Assembly (NCBI GenBank): GCA_003427395.1
Contig: BFEA01000036.1
Location: forward strand, 870,136-909,651
Direction: 5' to 3'
DNA: 39,516 nucleotides
Source: Chara braunii
Taxonomy: Eukaryota; Streptophyta; Charophyceae; Charales; Characeae
Made by a program: the position numbers and the translations under genes. Positions 29,579 to 39,315 of this stretch are shown piece after piece. Below the pieces are notes generated by a model. The model had not been told where the DNA came from. It saw nothing but the letters and a program-made list of their open reading frames with translations, and ran no database searches. The number at the start of each line of letters is the position of its first letter. The first letter of the stretch is position 1.

Positions 29579-29733
29579 CAGACTGGACTACCTCAGTTGG
29601 TACACCGTTGAACTGCTGAAGCAATAGACCTGAGTTCGAATCCAGACGGAATCAAAGAAGTAGAAACAACTCTGAATTACCTGGGCCCGGTCAGTGCGAA
29701 GATAATATCTCAAGGCGGGTACCTGTGAAAATA
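29579..29733 (+). mobile_element. Complete tRNA-related SINE (family B) with 17-bp TSD
   Basis: AAGAATCACACATTGTA at 29562-29578 is repeated exactly at 29734-29750. The 155-bp insert has an A box (TACCTCAGTTGG), a B box (GAGTTCGAATCC), the family body CTCTGAATTACCTGGGCCCG and GATAATATCTCAAGG, and a short A-rich end. It is the type copy for the fragments at 995, 1740 and 28026. Confidence 0.88.
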
Positions 29734-29799
29734 AAGAATCACACATTGTAGCAGAGGCTGCTGTGAGTAGTTCACTGAATATCCATTTAGAGGATGGCT

Positions 29800-29935
29800 G
29801 GCATGTTGTAGGTGCATTGCTGAGTCCCTGATTTGTTCGTTTCATGGAAAATGTATAAAAAAAAATCGCAGGTTGTTGCTGGGGTTGGTGAGCAACTCAT
29901 TGAATATGGATGTATAGGATGGAGTAACTGAATAT
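29800..29935 (+). repeat. Second duplicated copy of the exon g donor region
   Basis: TGGCATGTTGTAG|GTGCATTGCT then GAGTCCCTGATTTGTTCG, CATGGAAAATGTATAAAAA and GTTGCTGGGGTTG repeats the 3' end of exon g and the first 80 bp of its intron. Confidence 0.7.
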
Positions 29936-30196
29936 GGATGTATACGTCGCCCGTAGGCAAACATGTGGAGTATCAAAGGGAAGAGGTAAAAATTCATTCA
30001 TGGTATCAGTCTGCTTCCCTTCTCTGTCCATATTGCCTATACTGTGCTGGTGCCCAGCACGAGGCCCTTGGCCCAGTTTGGAAAGGGGCCTGCACCCGCT
30101 GGAAACTATCTTTGTCCTAAGTGAAGGCGGGCCCTGAGGAAAAGCGAGAAGGCCTTCCTGGAGGCTGAAGTGAGCAGGAGGGGTTGGTTGGTGCAT

Positions 30197-30243
30197 GCAG
30201 CATCTTCAACCAGTCGGTTGGCCCAATCAGTTGAAGATGCTGC
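30197..30243. repeat. Perfect 14-bp inverted repeat
   Basis: GCAGCATCTTCAAC (30197-30210) is mirrored by GTTGAAGATGCTGC (30230-30243) around a 19-nt loop that is itself partly self-complementary (GGTTGGCCCAATC). Confidence 0.85.
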
Positions 30244-30732
30244 GGCCCAGGGCACTCACAGGTGAGCCCCAGGCACATTCTGGAAGGGCCCTTGGCGCAG
30301 CTACTGGGCCTCCAGTGCCTTGTCTCACGCAGCCAGACAACAAAAGAGAATGAGGCTCACTCATTCTCGATGTAGTGGCTGGCTGATCGCCGGCAGGGCC
30401 ACTGGAGCGCTGTCGAGAGTTGAGCAGAGTGGAGAACGGCGCTGGTGGAGTGCAAGGAAAAAGCTGCATGGGCACAGCAGGAGGGCAGCAGCCATGACCG
30501 GGGTGCTGGCGCTTTACTCAGGGAGGTTGAGCGGAGGGCCTTGGGCATGGGACAGGGTGTGGGGAACAGGAGGTATGGGCAGTGTGTGAGACGGCTTATC
30601 TGGTGGTAATGAGTTGGCGGCGGCAGTCGAAGTCTTCATTTGTCATAAAGCTGCTGTACTTCATGAAGACCTGCTGAGTAGTGGGAAGTCTAGGTCGATA
30701 CTTGTTGTCTGATTGTAGTCTGGGCGCTAGGA

Positions 30733-30905
30733 GAGCGACATTGTGGACATTGGTGTTGGAATGAGAAGAGGGCTTTTCATTATCAGTTGACTTCAGTGGT
30801 TCGCTCTTGCTTACTTGGTGAGCGACATTGTGGGCATTGGTGTTGGAGGCGAGAAGAGGGCTTTCATAATCAATTGACTTCCGTTCTTTGCTCTTTGCTT
30901 ATTTG
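30733..30905 (+). repeat. Tandem duplication, 87-bp unit, two copies
   Basis: GAGCGACATTGTGGACATTG, GTGTTGGA, GAGAAGAGGGCTTT, CAATTGACTTC and TTCGCTCTTGCTTA-TTGG recur at 30733 and 30820. It is non-coding. Confidence 0.8.
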
Positions 30906-31163
30906 GTGTATCTCGCGGTGCAGTCTGCTCTCAGTTTGTGCGCATAGTTATCTGGACTTCTATGGAATGCTGCAATTTGGTTCCTGTCATTCGCATTTCT
31001 CATTTCCTCCGTGCTGTGCTCGCCCATTGTAGTCCTTTCCACATGTCTATTTCAGAGATTTGGTGAATTTAGTCGGTTCCTTGTGTTCTACTGTGATGGC
31101 CGGCCATGCAGGGTCTTAGGCTGATATGGTGCAGTTTTGAAATGTTGACCTTGTGGCCATCAG

Positions 31164-31331
31164 AAAATCTTTTCAATGCATTTGCTACAGCGGCATTCTT
31201 CAAATTTGTCATCTTTTCAATATTTGAAATGAGGTACCTTCTGGCAATTTGGAGAGCTCGGAGACCTGGGACTTTTGGAGAGGGATGGGAGACGGTGCGT
31301 CGGGAGATTTCTATCCTCTATTCCAGATTCT
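31164..31331 (+). CDS. FLY1/FLY2: Exon h: third transmembrane segment and cytosolic or luminal loop
   Basis: Acceptor ggccatcag ends at 31163 and the donor is TTCT|GTGAGT. Phase 1 in and out. It encodes (E)NLFNAFATAAFFKFVIFS, IFEMRYLLAIWRARRPGTF and GEGWETVRREISILYSRF. The family has SLFNAFATAAFFKFVVFS, IFEMRYLLAIW and GEGWETMRRELSFLYSRF at the same places, making this one of the best conserved exons. The basic RARR after the hydrophobic stretch is consistent with a cytosolic boundary. Confidence 0.98.
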
Positions 31332-32666
31332 GTGAGTATAATCACCTCATTTTCCAATGTTTCAGGGGATTGTCTGAGAAGTGGCTGTATGAAATGATTA
31401 ACTTGAAAGTTGAGACCCATCTGAATGTTGCGCTGTGGTGCGCTCTTTTGGGTTGATGCCAAGATTGATAGATGTTGCCAGAAGTAAGCGCTGTCGACAG
31501 GTTAGCGTGGAAGTAGTTTTGTTTTCTCGTTTGTGCCCTCTTATCCGAATCAGTACGCATCCAGAAAAGAAGCATCCACTCAACCAACCGCTTCGTTTCG
31601 AGGTACTTATGTTTGTCATCCCAGTTCAATGACAATTTCCAATCAATAATAACTGAGTTCAGATGTCACTGCATTATCTGAGTCAGCTTGCATTGTCTGT
31701 TGTAGGAATTAGTTTTTGATTAAGCGTACTTTGTTTGTGGAACTTACTTCCAGGTATATGAGGGATATGTTGTGCAACATTCTCAGGTAGTAAGATGGCC
31801 GAGTGCCGGTTGGCGGCCAGCTGAAACGGGTAGGGTCGCTATGCCGCATGGAATTCGTTCAATTCGGTCCATTTTGTGGGTGATTTCTTCATGGTGTATT
31901 TTTACAATCAGCAAGGTCGCGATCAGGAGTTATGGTTCAGTCGTGACGCTTTTCTGTCTTCGTCGCCTTCCTTTCCTCCTCCTTACTCTTCCTTCTTCCT
32001 TTTCTCTTCTTCTTCCTCCTCCTCCCTCTTCTTTCTTTGCATTTCTTATCTCCTGAGACTCTGTGATTTTTCTTGGTTGCTGCCAGTCTGCTGTGTCACG
32101 GCAGTCTGTGCATGATTGAAAGTGTTCACTATTGACACTACTTTCGGAACCGGTTCCAGTCTCATTCCTCTGTCCTTTTGTATCTGTCTCATGCAGTTTG
32201 CTGATGAAGAAAATCAGCCAAGAACAAGATCACAAATCTTGGAAAAGTATAATCTAAGATCAATCTCAAGAAGTCTGAAAGTCTGAAATTTTGTACCTTG
32301 GAGGCTTGGTGCATATTTTTAATGAAGAAGGACGACGGCTTGAGGGAAGAAATATTGGTGCATTCAGGGATTGGCCAAGGCGAAAGTCTAGGCTCTGAAG
32401 TATGTTTCATTTATGTGAATATGTAAGAAAATACTAGAATAGCCTTGCACTGTATCAAAAAAGAATCGCTGCATCATCTCCTTGGAGAATCCTGATGGCC
32501 TAACACATTTACGGCACAGTTATAACTTGTTTACACTTGCTGGGTAAGCTGACCGCTTGCGTTTGCACATGTTTGTTTTGTCTGTCGATGTCATCTTTGG
32601 TGTTACTCTCGTCTCTTTCGCTCTTGTAAACCTTTGCCAAATCCTTTCTCTTTTGGGACTCTACAG

Positions 32667-32805
32667 ATGGGTTCTTGCTTGGGGGCATTCTTTTGATGTA
32701 CCAGTTCAGCTGGCTGTTGTGGTACATCTTGCTGCTCTTCTATTCTTTCTGGATTCCACAGATTGTGAGCAATGCCGTCAGGGACTCGAGGAAGCCACTC
32801 CATCC
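32667..32805 (+). CDS. FLY1/FLY2: Exon i: fourth and fifth transmembrane segments
   Basis: Acceptor gactctacag ends at 32666 and the donor is CATCC|GTATCC. Phase 1 in, phase 2 out. It encodes (Y)GFLLGGILLMYQFSWLLW, YILLLFYSFWIPQIVSNAV and RDSRKPLHP. The motif SFWIPQIV.NAVRDSRKPLHP is a FLY signature (family: SFWIPQIVANVVRDSRKPLHP). Intron-retained sequence continues open for some codons after the donor (YPLHHLMFVG), but the next true exon restores HYILG. Confidence 0.97.
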
Positions 32806-34274
32806 GTATCCTTTACACCATTTGATGTTTGTGGGCTACTTGTCAGTTCTTGGCATAGACGTAGGAGTCAGCGTAGTGATCACCAGATCATGAGCAGTAA
32901 AAGCCTGATCTCCCTATGGCAGATGGATTGACACAGAAGCGGGAAATAATCACAGTAAGAGAGAGCGAAGCGAAGCTTGCGTCCGTGGTGCCAAACACTG
33001 AGGCAAAGTGATCAGGGTAGAGTGTAAACTTGTTCCCTGAAGTGGGGGTGTTGATTTTGAGCTTGGCAATGCTGGGCTTGTGTACGCGACCGGATCCAGA
33101 TTGGATGGATGTCATTATTGTTACGCCGACCACCAGGTCGAGAAGCTACACGACATCTCTTCTCCATTCGGTTTTCTTTGTGCTCACTGCTCAGGCTTCC
33201 CAGGACAGAGGTCTTTCCAAAAACTGGCCGAGCCAGGTCCCCGAGCAGCCAGAGGCAGCCTGGGCGCACATCTGTGTGTGACCTAGTTCCTGGAATGTGT
33301 TAATTGTTTGAAAACCTGAGAGGCTGAGACGCTTAGGAAAAAAAAATAAAAAAAGCTCACGAGTTGCCTCGGGTGATCCAAACGCCGTCTTCCTGGTCAA
33401 CTTGCATGGATTCCCGGTCACGTATCCCATGTACACTGGATCGTCAATATGTATCGGGGCTACCGGGGCTGTCCGGGCAGCCCAGTGGGGCACGGCCAGA
33501 CATCATCCCTGTCAAAAAAGAAAATCCCGAAATGCTTCTAATATCTGATTCTAGACTATGTGGTCCTATCCTAAGCTAAATGAATACGGAGGCCTAAAAC
33601 CGGCCTGAATGCCAGTCTGCTTTGGCCGGTTGAAACTCTAGTATTTACCACCCTCCAACCCAATGTTGAACTGAACAACTTTTTTTTTGTTGACTTTCAA
33701 CTTTCAAGTGAACAATTGCTTCAGGGTCACTCCTAAATTCTTCACCAAATTGAAAGTGCAAAATACAATTAGTGCAAGTGGTCTCATGCCACTCTGGCAG
33801 GCCAGATATGTACACTGCATTTCAGATAGTTCTGGATCGGGGGCATCTGGGCACTTGCACCAAGGTTGCATGGCTGTCTGGGAGTGTACATCACATTGAT
33901 GATCCTCTGTGCACGTCGCTTGGTTTGAGGGGACAATCTAGGGTTGAAATGTCCGCAGTAAGTACGGCGCTTGTGAGTGAACTGGTGTAGCTGAGATATT
34001 AACTGGAGTTGGCTGCCCTATCTGCCGCGTGGGTAAATGGTGTACACACATGGCTGTTGACAACGAGGTCAAGAGCTCAAATTCTTTTGCTTTACTGTTG
34101 GAAGCACTCCCATTGAATACTTTTTTCCCTGTTTGCTGTCCAGGCTACTATTAGGTTTACCCTGTCATTTTTAAGGTCTTTTCTCCTTGACGTATATCCT
34201 TCTTCAACCTGTCCCTCTCGGGATGCTTGTGGTGATTGCTGCCTCTGTCAAATGGCATGGTGGAATGTGAACAG
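32806..34274 (+). other. Intron with TIR-family fragment at about 33640-33830
   Basis: The region 33660-33830 has GAACTGAACAACTTTT, a CAGGGTCACTCCTAAATTCT segment, TTCACCAAATT and ATGCCACTCTGGCAGGCC, a diverged copy of the element at 1278. The remainder (32820-33640) has ORFs on both strands without a recognised protein. Confidence 0.55.
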
Positions 34275-34391
34275 GCACTATATTTTGGGAATCAGCATTA
34301 CAAGATTAGCTATTCCCCTGTATTTCTTTGGTTGCCCATACAATTTCATGCACTATCCCACCAATCCTGGCTNNTNCATCGGGCTGACTTG
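34275..34391 (+). CDS. FLY1/FLY2: Exon j: sixth transmembrane segment and start of the seventh, with unresolved bases
   Basis: Acceptor gtgaacag ends at 34274 and the donor is ACTTG|GTGAN. Phase 2 in and out. It completes the Pro codon and encodes HYILGISITRLAIPLYFFGC then PYNFMHYPTNPG, two codons with Ns (tnn tnc), IGLT and two bases of Cys. The family has YYILGMT.TRLAIPLYVFGC P.NFM...PNKAWCICL. The N-containing codons correspond to the conserved Trp-Cys, so they are probably TGG TGC (inference). Confidence 0.95.
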
Positions 34392-34396
34392 GTGAN

Positions 34397-34467
<71 letters not shown>

Positions 34468-34516
34468 NTNTNTGTGCCCCCTCCCAGCCCGGANNTNCNA
34501 GCCTNCNGCGGACANC
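34373..34516. other. Ambiguous-base region with (CT) array
   Basis: Ns at 34373-34376 (in exon j), 34396 (just after its donor) and scattered over 34468-34516 bracket a CT run (34397-34467). These look like assembler joins or consensus conflicts around a slippery array rather than biological variation. Confidence 0.9.
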
Positions 34517-34599
34517 NTTTCACNTCGGTGTATCCAATAGTTTGTGAGGTTTACGCTCTAGATTGGCAGGTTGATGTAGTCTGCTCCCCGGTGAAATGT

Positions 34600-34774
34600 A
34601 AGGTAAAAGAGCGGTCTCAGTATGCCTCCTGGGGTTTGCTCGTCTCTACATTCGTTTTGCAAAGTGCACTCTTTTTATTATGCAATAAAAGAGAACCTGT
34701 GAGAAAAACCAACAGAAAGAGACAACGCAGAGAAAAGCCAAAAGAACGGTTTCAGTGTGCCTCTTCCGCTTTGC

Positions 34775-34806
<32 letters not shown>

Positions 34807-34980
34807 GTGTGCCTCTTGCGGTTTGCTTTTTTTTTTCTATATTTGTTTTGCAAAGTGCGCTTTAAAGTGCGAGAAAAGCCAACATAAAGAAGCAACTAAG
34901 ATAAAAGGTAAAAGAACGGTTGCAGTGTGTCTCATGCGATTTGCTTGTTTTGACATTCGCTTTGCAAAGTGCGCTGTTTT
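34600..34980 (+). repeat. Tandem repeat, about three units of 120-190 bp
   Basis: The phrases AAAGAACGGTTTCAGTGTGC, CTCTTGCG-TTTGCTTGT, ACATTCG-TTTGCAAAGTGCGCT, and GAGAAAAGCCAACA-AAAGA recur at about 34600-34725, 34735-34870 and 34905-34980. The second unit carries a 26-A run. It is non-coding. Confidence 0.75.
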
Positions 34981-35264
34981 TAGGTAATAGATGCGTGTAT
35001 ATGATTATTGAGGCGCATTGTATCATTCAATTTTCGGCAATCGAAAACTCCCGTGTCGCTGATTAGTAATCGTGCGCAGAGCATGCGCAGGCAGAGCCTG
35101 TGTTTTGCAGAAATGTCACCGGGGTTGCATGTTGAGACATATACACAAACAGGCAAGGGCACGTGCATGTATCAAAGAATGGTAGATCAAGCCTTCACGA
35201 AAAGTATGTTCTTTCATTTAGCAGTTCGGAGTGCATGCTCATTTGCTACGTTTCAACGGGGGCC

Positions 35265-35336
35265 ATGTTCAGGTCTCTGTCCCCAGCAAAAGTGGGATAT
35301 GTAACCCACTTTTGCTGGAGACAGAGACCTGAACAT
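35265..35336. repeat. 72-bp hairpin with 32-bp arms, one mismatch
   Basis: The arms at 35265-35296 (ATGTTCAGGTCTCTGTCCCC then AGCAAAAGTGGG) and 35305-35336 pair at 31 of 32 positions around ATATGTAA. Size and pairing suit a small foldback MITE or a small-RNA precursor. No TSD is evident. Confidence 0.9.
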
Positions 35337-35480
35337 AGCTTCTCTTAAAAGTTGGGCAAGTTGTAGGGTAATGTTGTGCACCGTGAGCAAAGGCGACTCG
35401 TAACAGCTAGGCCATCGATCAGCTCTTCATCAATCAGCTTCTTCTTTTTTTTTGTGAAGTGTTCCACGAAGTCTTGTGTG

Positions 35481-35640
35481 GTAGCTTTTGAAGTGTTCAG
35501 CTAAGGGTCGGACCCCACTACTGTGCACACAACCTCTATCTGAAAAATTTCGAGTCCTGTGAGGCAGCTTTTGAGGAGTTCAGCGAAGGGTTGGACCCCA
35601 TGACCGTGGGCACCTCTGCACGACAATTTTCGAGACTCAA
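35481..35640 (+). repeat. Tandem duplication, about 95-bp unit, two copies
   Basis: CTTTTGAAGTGTTCAGCTAA with GGGTCGGACCCCA, CTGTGCAC and AAAATTTCGAG-TC recurs as CTTTTGAGGAGTTCAGCGAA with GGGTTGGACCCCA, GTGGGCAC and CAATTTTCGAGACTC. It is non-coding. Confidence 0.7.
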
Positions 35641-36880
35641 CATTCTTCGGCAGCAAACGGCCCAACTGGTCAGCAACTACGTGGCAGATGTTTGCACTCA
35701 GTTCTGCACAGCCGTTTGCAATGGCAATGGCCGTCCCGAGGGAGGAGGGGGGAACCCGTCTCTTCCTGTTAGGCCCTGCCGTGTGGAAAGAAGACCCAGG
35801 GATTTGATGAGGGCAGAGACAGCCGGAGGCCTGTTTTCTGTGTAGGGGAGGCTTTCCCTATTGGGTAACCCGGTGAGAGAGAAACCTGCCGGAAAGTCTT
35901 GCTGCGGTGGGCTCTCGTTGTCTTCGCCCACTGAGATTGTGGTCTAAGATTTTGGCGTGCGGACGTTGTCCATATGCACGGCAGCCGCCATGCAGTGGGG
36001 TCCAAGACTTGAACCACCAGCACCTCACTCAGCTATGCAGTCCGACCCTCGGGCGACCCTCGGGCGACCGGTATGCGGAACCTGCCGAGACTGGAGGTAC
36101 CAGTAGCCAGCGGACCAGTAAAAAAAAAAAAAAAAGAAAAAAAAAAAAACACAAACAATGCTAGTGACGAGAATGCAGTTGGGTACATTACGTGAAGTGG
36201 TAGTGAGAGCATGCTCTCAATGAGGGCGTGAGAATCTAGAAAAAAAAAAAGACAAAAAAAGACAAAAAAAGACAAAAAAAAAAAAGAAAAGAAACATCCC
36301 GTGTTGTCAGAATCTTGAAAGCAAAGGAGACACAAACAAAGGAAGTGCTGTTTTGGCCTTGAAACGGGGCTGGATACATCCGTCAATGTGCCAGTTGGAC
36401 TGTTGCCCTGAACGAGGGCGTCTGCACTTATCACGGAAACGCCCTGCCTCGCTGGCAGGGAAATCTAAAGAAAGGAAACTGGATTTTCAAAACAAAAAAT
36501 GAAACAAATAACAGAATGAACCTGACCGATATAGCTGTGAGATACACCATGCAAAGAAACCAAGTTGCCACGGCCTCTAGAAGTACCTCTCCGGACATCA
36601 GGGAAGTCCGAAAACTTGCAAAAACTGCCAAAAAGTAGATATTTTTTTTGTTTTTTTCTAATCCCGTTTTCTGCCCACTTTCTCTGCGACCAGACGTTCA
36701 CTGCAACGATCCCTGTCTGACCCGGCGCGTTAACGGCCGCGTCGGAGAAATATAGCTGGGCGAGGTACTGGTGGTTGAAGTTCTCTCCTCCTGGGTAGTG
36801 TTTGGTTGTACTAGATGTTTTTGCTCAGGACCCATTGCCAAAGAACGGTTGTCGAAATGGAAGAAAAAGGAAAACTGGTG
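35641..36880. other. Intron sequence, no gene seen
   Basis: It contains A-rich tracts at 36121-36150 and 36240-36290 (GACAAAAAAA units) and mixed ORFs on both strands without a recognised domain. Confidence 0.5.
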
Positions 36881-36889
36881 GCATGCTGT

Positions 36890-37480
36890 GTAACATTCTG
36901 CGGAAGTTCTGCCTATTGAAGATGGGGGGCCACACGGGGCTATGAGTGGTGAAGTCTTGAGAAGGCGGTTTTACTTTCCATGTGTTGCTTTGTTGGGCAA
37001 CCTTCTGCCTATATATAAGATGGGGTGCATATGGCAAGGAGTGGCATTTTTTTGAGAAAGTGTGGTTTATTTTCATATGTTCCTTTGTTGAATAGCTAGC
37101 TACCTGCTGTCGTCACCCGAATAGAACGCCTGGTCATTATCGCTACATCTGAACTTAACAATGCCCCAAATACAGCTATAATGACTGGGCGGTATGTTCG
37201 GGTGAAGGCGGTAGTTGTCAATAAGTATTGAATACAATGTGTGGAGTTTGTACTTTCTTGAAATTTTGTTATAAACTTGTAGTATGTGGTCATTTGTTAT
37301 CGTATAGTATGTGGTCGTTATCGCTGCATCTGGACTGAAAAATGCCCCAAATACAGCTATAATGACTGGGCGTTATATTTGGGTGAAGATGGTAGTCGTC
37401 AATAAGTATTGATTACAATTTGTGGAGGTTGCACTTTCTTGAAATTTTGTCACTAGTATAGCATGCGGCTCTTGGCTGTC
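36890..37480 (+). repeat. Two adjacent sets of diverged tandem duplications
   Basis: First set: TTCTGCCTAT-GA(A)GATGGGG, TGGTGAAG/GAGTGG and TTGCTTTGTTGGGCAACC versus TTCCTTTGTTGAATAGC, spanning 36900-37100. Second set: ATC(T)GAAC..AATGCCCCAAATACAGCTAT, AATGACTGGGCG, GGGTGAAG..GGTAGT-GTC, AATAAGTATTGA, ACTTTCTTGAAATTTTGT, with copies at about 37137-37270 and 37325-37453. The second set ends about 160 bp before exon k. Confidence 0.75.
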
Positions 37481-37610
37481 GGTCGTTTGTGACACTCCTT
37501 GTTTCTTACTCGTGGCACCGAGAATTTCTGTAATCGTTAGCTGACAGGCCTGGTGATCTTCTGTGCTTGTCTGTTTTCCACCCTGCCTTCTGGTTTTCCT
37601 TTCCACGCAG

Positions 37611-37683
37611 CTTTATGCTTATTCAAGCAGCCCTCCTACTCCTCCAACACTATTTTGGGTCGCGGTGCTTCATACCACGACAG
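37611..37683 (+). CDS. FLY1/FLY2: Exon k: seventh transmembrane segment
   Basis: Acceptor ccacgcag ends at 37610 and the donor is CGACAG|GTAGCT. Phase 2 in, phase 0 out. It completes Cys and encodes FMLIQAALLLLQHYFGSRCF then IPRQ, matching the family FMGLQAAILLLQHYFGSRCF VPRQ. QHYFGSRCF is a strong FLY signature. Confidence 0.97.
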
Positions 37684-37859
37684 GTAGCTGGCCACAAACC
37701 ATTTTCAATTTTTCATCCATTTTTAGTTTTATGAATTTGTATTCACCTTTTGCATTTCTGAATGTTGTACCCTTTTTGTTTTTTTTAGGAAAGACACAGG
37801 AATAACTGGTATGATTGTCACCGAGAGGGCTTCTACGGACGGTTCCACCCCTACCTATT

Positions 37860-38335
37860 AGTTGCAAAATGAACAAGTAAATAAACTTTAAAGTTGCTTT
37901 CCTCTCTTCGTTTAAACTGGAGGGGGAAATGAAGTAGTAAATTGACAAAAAGAAAAGGAAGAGCACTGGGACTTGTGTTTAAACTTTAAAAATTGCTCTC
38001 CTCTCTTCATTTCTTGCTTCGCAGCCACTTAACAAAAAGAAAAGGAGGAGCACTGGGACTCGTGTTTAAACTTTTAAACTTTAAATTTTTTTCTCCTCTC
38101 TTCATTTCTTAGTTCACATCCACTTAACAAAAAGAAAAGGAAGAGCACTGGGACTTGTGTTTAAACTTTTAAACTTTAAACTTTAAAATTGCTCTCCTCT
38201 CTTCATTTCTTACTTCACAGCCACTTAACAAAAAAGAAAAGGAAGAGCACTGGGACTTGAGTTTAAACTTTTAAACTTTAAACTTTAAAAAAAAAATTGC
38301 TCTCCTCTCTTCATTTCTTACTTCACAGCCACCCT
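37860..38335 (+). repeat. Tandem array, about 100-bp unit, with repeated 3' splice-site-like motifs
   Basis: Each unit has AACAAAAAGAAAAGGAAGAG then CACTGGGACTTGTGTTTAAA, CTTTTAAACTTTAAA and TTGCTCTCCTCTCTTCATTT, then CTTACTTCACAG and CCACTTAACA. The pyrimidine tract plus CAG recurs intact at 38023, 38220 and 38328 and is broken (CACATCC) near 38120. The array lies in the intron between exons k and l. Confidence 0.85.
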
Positions 38336-39168
38336 GTGCATTTGTTTTTCTGCATCTGTTGACCGGGAGGGAATCGATCAACATTGGTCTGTTTCTTTGA
38401 CTCTGTTCTTGGTTGGTGCTCTTGTATACATTGCAAGTGCAGCTTGCATTAAGAGCCCGATTTCTGGCGCCGCTTGTGTGGCTGTCAGAGTGGAGCCTTT
38501 TTTCCCCATTCGCTGGGTGCTCAACATCTCATACGAGAGAATTTAAGATGTTTATGCCCAGCTCAGCCTCGGCTATCTATGTCTGGGGCACTGTTTGTGT
38601 TCGGCACAACAGCACTTGGCTGCAAGTCACAAGCTTATACTTCTGTACTCTGCATGTTGCTTGAGAGTCGGGAACATCCATAAGGACCGGTGCAATAGCA
38701 ACCGGAGTGCTGCTCCCCAGAATGGACAAGTAGCTCGGGCCATAAGGACCTGTTTAAACCAGCAGTTCATCCGAAGCAGAGTGTACTTCTCTTGCTGGGT
38801 TACATGGTAGGACTCCGTAGGAGCATCTCGATCTGGGGCTGGGCTGGTAGCGAAAGCAACAGGCCACTTTGAGAAGATGCATGTGCAGGCGTAGGGGGCC
38901 TTGGAAGGTGTTTTTTTTTTACTTAGGCTCGTGTGAACTGGTGGAAAAAAGGATCAGGAGCAGCCTTGGTCATTTGATCATGGTCCTGACTCCTGACATG
39001 TATTCTGGCAAAATCTTTTTTTTTTTTTTTTTTTTTTTCCAAACAGCCCTGTCATTTCCAATATAACAGCAAGGGGGGGCGGATACCCCACATAAAGACC
39101 GGGTCTGTGAGGATTACCCGGTCAAATCTATTCATGGTGGTTTTGTGAACTTGTGTCCCTTGCTGCAG
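38336..39168 (+). other. Remaining intron before the last exon, no gene seen
   Basis: Unique-looking DNA with a T run at 39018-39038. ORFs at 38413-38810 have no recognised domain. Confidence 0.5.
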
Positions 39169-39315
39169 TGCCTGCCTGAACGATACAGTTACTTCAGAAG
39201 CGTTGATCGAAGCACTATTCAAGGTGTAGGCGCCGAGGATGGGTGTGGAATAGACTGTGTCATCTGCATGGCTCCTGTGGAGATGTCCCAAAGGCGGTCT
39301 CAACGTGAGCGAATG
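39169..39315 (+). CDS. FLY1/FLY2: Exon l: cytosolic linker and first half of the C-terminal RING finger
   Basis: Acceptor tgctgcag ends at 39168 and the donor is GAATG|GTATGT. Phase 0 in and out. It encodes [34 protein letters not shown] and [18 protein letters not shown](R/K)Y.Y and DCVICM match plant FLY. CVIC (Cys codons at 39256 and 39265) supplies the first zinc-ligand pair of the RING. The family continues with V-T-P-C-x-H-x-F-H-x-x-C.., which is not in the remaining 201 bp, so the final exon lies beyond the window. Confidence 0.96.

Larger units (their letters stand above)
2600..39315 (+). other. FLY1/FLY2: Gene span: FLY1/FLY2-like transmembrane RING E3 ubiquitin ligase (partial at both ends)
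   Basis: Twelve exons were assembled from consensus AG/GT boundaries and similarity to the plant FLY family. Running lengths give compatible phases at all 11 junctions and 440 codons in total. Family role (known): FLY1 in Arabidopsis is an endomembrane E3 ligase affecting pectin methylesterification in seed mucilage; Tul1/Dsc1 in yeasts are Golgi ligases for membrane-protein quality control. Visible architecture: an extracytoplasmic N-terminal region with N-glycosylation motifs (NIS, NVS, NAT, NYT), about seven hydrophobic segments, then a C-terminal RING beginning with CVIC. Arabidopsis FLY proteins are about 550 residues. Here roughly 70 N-terminal residues and about 33 C-terminal residues (second RING half) are missing. 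A short luminal stretch between the exons at 13410 and 19476 is unresolved. The intron at 26341-29268 contains a sequencing adapter, so physical linkage across it is presumed from homology order. Confidence 0.9.
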
